Source of the DNA: Lustribacter sp049512335
GTDB taxonomy: Bacteria; Vulcanimicrobiota; Vulcanimicrobiia; Vulcanimicrobiales; Vulcanimicrobiaceae
DNA: 6,490 nt
Reading direction: 5' to 3'
Assembly (NCBI GenBank): GCA_049512335.1
Contig: JBEKXE010000212.1
Coordinates: forward strand, 1-6,490
The notes beneath the pieces were generated by a model. That model ran no database searches and was not told where the DNA came from. It saw only the letters and a program-made list of their open reading frames with translations. The position numbers and the translations under genes were made by a program. Positions within the stretch are counted from its first letter, which is position 1. Each line of letters starts with the position of its first letter. This document shows positions 4,502 to 6,490 of this stretch, in pieces.

Positions 4502-5380
4502 CTAAGGGACGACCGTGTTGGCCAGTTCCTCGAGCACGGTCGGGCGGTGCGGGCTCCAACCCAGCTCGCGCTTGGCTTTCTCCGCGCTGACCTGCAGATC
4601 GAGCGCGAGCGCTTCCGCGAACGGCCCCATGGCGGCGCGCGCGTTCTCGAAGGTGAGGTGTTCGACCGTTCCGTCGGCGCCGGCCGCACGCGACGCCGCG
4701 CGCGCGATCTCGACGTACGGCACGGGCGCACCGTTGATCGCGTTGTAAATGCCGTGCGCCGCCGGCTGCTCGACGGCCGCAGCGTAGAGCTCGGCCAGCG
4801 CGTCGACGCGCACGGTCGACCAGCGGTTCGTGCCGCTGCCGACGATGCGCAGAGGCCCCGGATTCGCGCTCGCGACCATCTGGCCGACGATACCGCCGTT
4901 ATCGCCGTACACCACCGTCGGACGGATCACGATGCCGCGAATCCCGCGCGAACGCGCGGCGAGCACGCGTTCTTCGTGCGCCGGGCGCCACGCGACGAGC
5001 GAGATCGGCGCGAGCGGCGCGTCCTCGTCGACCACGGCGTCGCCGCGATCGCCGTAGACCCACGCACCGCTGGTGTAGACGAGCGCGTGATCGTTGGGCG
5101 CGACGCGCAGCAGCACGTCGAGCAGCTTCGCTTCGCGCGCCACGCCGTCGGGCGGTGTCGGCGCCGCGCAGTGGATCGTGGCGTCGTGTTCGCGCGCCGC
5201 CAACTCGATCACGTCGAGCGAGTCGAGCGAACCGTGCACCGCGTGCGCGCCGAGACCGCGGACCTTCGCGGAGGCGGCATCGCTGCGCACCAGCGCCGAC
5301 ACATGATGTCCGCGCCGGAGCAGTTCGGCGACGACCGCGCGGCCGATGTAGCCGCTGCCGCCGGTAATGAAGATCCGCAA
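4502..5380 (-). CDS. NAD(P)-dependent epimerase/dehydratase family protein (atypical or extended SDR)
   Basis: This 292-residue protein has a Rossmann fold of the epimerase type. ITGGSGYIG (residues 5-13) is the dinucleotide-binding loop, HGSLDS (49-54) follows the second strand, and VYTSGAWVYGD (101-111) and RPTVVYGDNGG (153-163) mark the active-site side. The usual catalytic Y-x-x-x-K is not seen; the equivalent stretch reads W131-R-P-A-H135-E, so it may be an atypical SDR that binds a cofactor but acts on something other than a nucleotide sugar. The C-terminal half keeps NRWSTVRVDALAELY and a YNAINGAPVPYVEIA segment typical of the family. It starts with TTG (5380), six bases after GGAGGG. 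The start codon follows the stop of the membrane protein gene with no gap, implying translational coupling. The reaction is unknown. Confidence 0.9.
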   Translation of the reverse strand: MRIFITGGSGYIGRAVVAELLRRGHHVSALVRSDAASAKVRGLGAHAVHGSLDSLDVIELAAREHDATIHCAAPTPPDGVAREAKLLDVLLRVAPNDHALVYTSGAWVYGDRGDAVVDEDAPLAPISLVAWRPAHEERVLAARSRGIRGIVIRPTVVYGDNGGIVGQMVASANPGPLRIVGSGTNRWSTVRVDALAELYAAAVEQPAAHGIYNAINGAPVPYVEIARAASRAAGADGTVEHLTFENARAAMGPFAEALALDLQVSAEKAKRELGWSPHRPTVLEELANTVVP

Positions 5381-5743
5381 TTAATTCCCTCCGGCGGCGC
5401 GCCGCGGCGCCACGAGCGTGATCAAGTCGAAGACGAGCGCGATTTCGGTCGCCACGATGCACGAACCGTACACCCAGCGCGCCGGCATCAGGACGGCCCA
5501 CAGCGCCAACAGCGCGGCGCACAGGTACGTGCCGGCCTTGGTCACCTCGACGCGCGCCTGCGGGCTCTCCGGGTCGTAGGCCGACCGCACGCCGCCGACG
5601 GCCAGGTACACCAGTCCGGCCGCGATCAGCCAGCCCCAGGGCTTGTGCTGCCCGAGGGTTGCCAGAACGGCCGGGCCGCCCACGCCGACCAGGAGCGCGA
5701 TCACCGCCAGCGCCGCGACCTCCACGATCCGTGCCCGTTTCAT
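5381..5743 (-). CDS. Small four-helix integral membrane protein, unknown function
   Basis: The 120-residue product has four predicted membrane segments at about residues 8-30, 36-53, 70-88 and 91-113, with a basic start (MKRAR) and a basic end (APRRAAGGN), fitting an inner-membrane protein. The loop between helices 2 and 3 is polar (RSAYDPESPQARVEVTKA). I do not recognise the family. The ATG at 5743 is chosen because it places a short basic stretch directly before the first helix; the frame continues to a GTG at 5821, but that extension is Gly/Arg-rich and overlaps the start of the divergent methyltransferase gene. No clear SD precedes the ATG. It is the first gene of the minus-strand block and adjoins the epimerase gene with no gap, so the two may share a task. 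Confidence 0.75.
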   Translation of the reverse strand: MKRARIVEVAALAVIALLVGVGGPAVLATLGQHKPWGWLIAAGLVYLAVGGVRSAYDPESPQARVEVTKAGTYLCAALLALWAVLMPARWVYGSCIVATEIALVFDLITLVAPRRAAGGN

Positions 5744-5782
5744 CCGGCCCGGACGTTTCGGCAAGGCGGCGGCGACTCCGCC

Positions 5783-6490
5783 GTGAAGGTCGCCCCCGTG
5801 CCCACCGCGCTCAGCCCGCACAACCCGCGCCTCGAGCGCGTCCGCGAACTGCGCGCCCCGCGAGCCCGCCGCGAGCAGGGCCGGTTCGCGTTCGAGGGGC
5901 CGACCTTGCTCGCCGAGGCCCGCAGCAGCGGCCTCACGATCGAGGAGCTCTACGTCACCCCGGCGGCCCTGACGGCCTACCGGGACCTCGTGACGGAGCT
6001 GGAAACCGCCGGCACCGCGGTCTTCGAGATCCCGGAGCGGACCCTGGCGCGCCTCTCCGACCTCGAGACGCCGCCCGGGCTGCTGGCCGTCGCCCGCACG
6101 CCGGCGAGCGATCCGGCGGCGATCCTGGCCCGCCCGGGGCCCGTATTGCTCTTGGCCGGCGTCGGCGACCCCGGCAACGCCGGAACGCTGCTGCGGTCGG
6201 CGGAGGCCTTCGGGGCGGCCGGCGTGCTGTTCGGCCGCGGCAGCGTCGACCCGTTCTCACCCAAGGTAGTGCGGGGCGCCATGGGCTCGCTCTTTCGTTT
6301 GCCGGTAGCTCTGGTCGAGGCGGCGGAGCTATTGGAGGCAGCCGCTGCCACCCGGCGGCCGATCGTGGCCGCCATGCTCGACGGGGAGCCCTTGGCAACT
6401 ACCGCTCTCCCGGCCGATGCGATCCTCGCGATCGGCAACGAGCGGCATGGCGTTGAGGCGTTTCTGCCGCGCTGGGATCTCGCCGTCCGC
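5783..6490 (+). CDS. SpoU/TrmH-family RNA 2'-O-methyltransferase (3' truncated by window edge)
   Basis: SpoU (SPOUT) enzymes methylate ribose 2'-OH groups of tRNA or rRNA using S-adenosylmethionine bound in a knotted fold. The 236 residues seen include an N-terminal L30e-like substrate-binding domain (about 8-105, beginning TALSPHNPRLERVREL, then GRFAFEGPTLLAEA). The catalytic domain then has motif 1, GVGDPGNAGTLLRSAEAFGA (126-145, with N132 and the conserved R138), and motif 2, AIGNERHGVEAFL (216-228). Motif 3 would follow beyond base 6490. Motif 2 reads GNERHG where many relatives have G-x-E-G-x-G. The start is taken as GTG 5783; GTG 5798 is an alternative. The frame is open to the end. In many bacteria such a gene lies between rplT and pheST, so the rRNA substrate group (RlmB-like) is more likely than tRNA, but this is inference. 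Confidence 0.93.
   Translation, partial: MKVAPVPTALSPHNPRLERVRELRAPRARREQGRFAFEGPTLLAEARSSGLTIEELYVTPAALTAYRDLVTELETAGTAVFEIPERTLARLSDLETPPGLLAVARTPASDPAAILARPGPVLLLAGVGDPGNAGTLLRSAEAFGAAGVLFGRGSVDPFSPKVVRGAMGSLFRLPVALVEAAELLEAAAATRRPIVAAMLDGEPLATTALPADAILAIGNERHGVEAFLPRWDLAVR

Noticed and set aside
5770..5783. Small GC hairpin (CGGCG-ACTC-CGCCG) over the methyltransferase GTG
   Set aside because: Five base pairs in very GC-rich sequence; expected by chance, with no second supporting feature.
5744..5821. N-terminal extension of the small membrane protein to GTG 5821
   Set aside because: Gly/Arg-rich, overlaps the divergent methyltransferase start, and places 26 unlikely residues before the first membrane helix.
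5659..6456. 265-codon plus-strand frame across the methyltransferase
   Set aside because: It is a shifted frame of the SpoU gene; its Pro/Arg-rich translation has no family features, while the frame from 5783 has both SpoU motifs.

Overview
This is a GC-rich bacterial chromosome segment with tightly packed genes and no long non-coding stretch; the longest is the 193-base infC leader. The infC-rpmI-rplT cluster, a bacterial-type tricorn peptidase, a SpoU-family methyltransferase and a SCO/PCu(A)C copper pair all point to a free-living, probably respiring bacterium. The order of genes and the high GC would fit a poorly cultured phylum such as Eremiobacterota, but that placement is a guess. I see no tRNA, rRNA, insertion sequence, CRISPR array or phage gene.

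Layout, left to right. Bases 2-544 (+) are the C-terminal part of a tricorn-like S41 peptidase. Bases 545-737 hold a good sigma70-type promoter (563-592) and a roughly 139-base RNA leader with four hairpins. The last hairpin is an intrinsic terminator just upstream of the infC ribosome binding site. Bases 738-1958 (+) are the translation operon infC (IF3, read here with an AUA start), rpmI (L35) and rplT (L20), closed by a strong terminator at 1986-2014. Bases 2013-5743 hold six genes on the minus strand. In their own order of transcription these are a four-TM membrane protein, an NAD(P)-binding epimerase-like protein (TTG start), a Nudix ADP-ribose pyrophosphatase-type hydrolase, an alpha/beta hydrolase, a SCO1/SenC copper protein and a PCu(A)C copper chaperone. 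Bases 5783-6490 (+) are a SpoU/TrmH-family RNA methyltransferase that runs off the end.

How the genes work together. IF3, L35 and L20 are a classic co-regulated set. In several bacteria the operon is controlled by L20 acting on the infC leader and by IF3 rejecting its own non-canonical start codon. Both kinds of control look possible here: an attenuator with an alternative pairing, and an AUA start. The SCO and PCu(A)C proteins overlap by four bases and should act together in delivering copper to the Cu(A) centre of a cytochrome oxidase, although no oxidase gene is in view. In many bacteria a SpoU-type methyltransferase and pheST follow rplT directly. Here the methyltransferase is present but separated from rplT by the inverted six-gene block.

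The most interesting item is the infC leader: a stretch in the 5' arm of hairpin 2 is perfectly complementary to the 3' arm of the terminator, giving a plausible antitermination switch.
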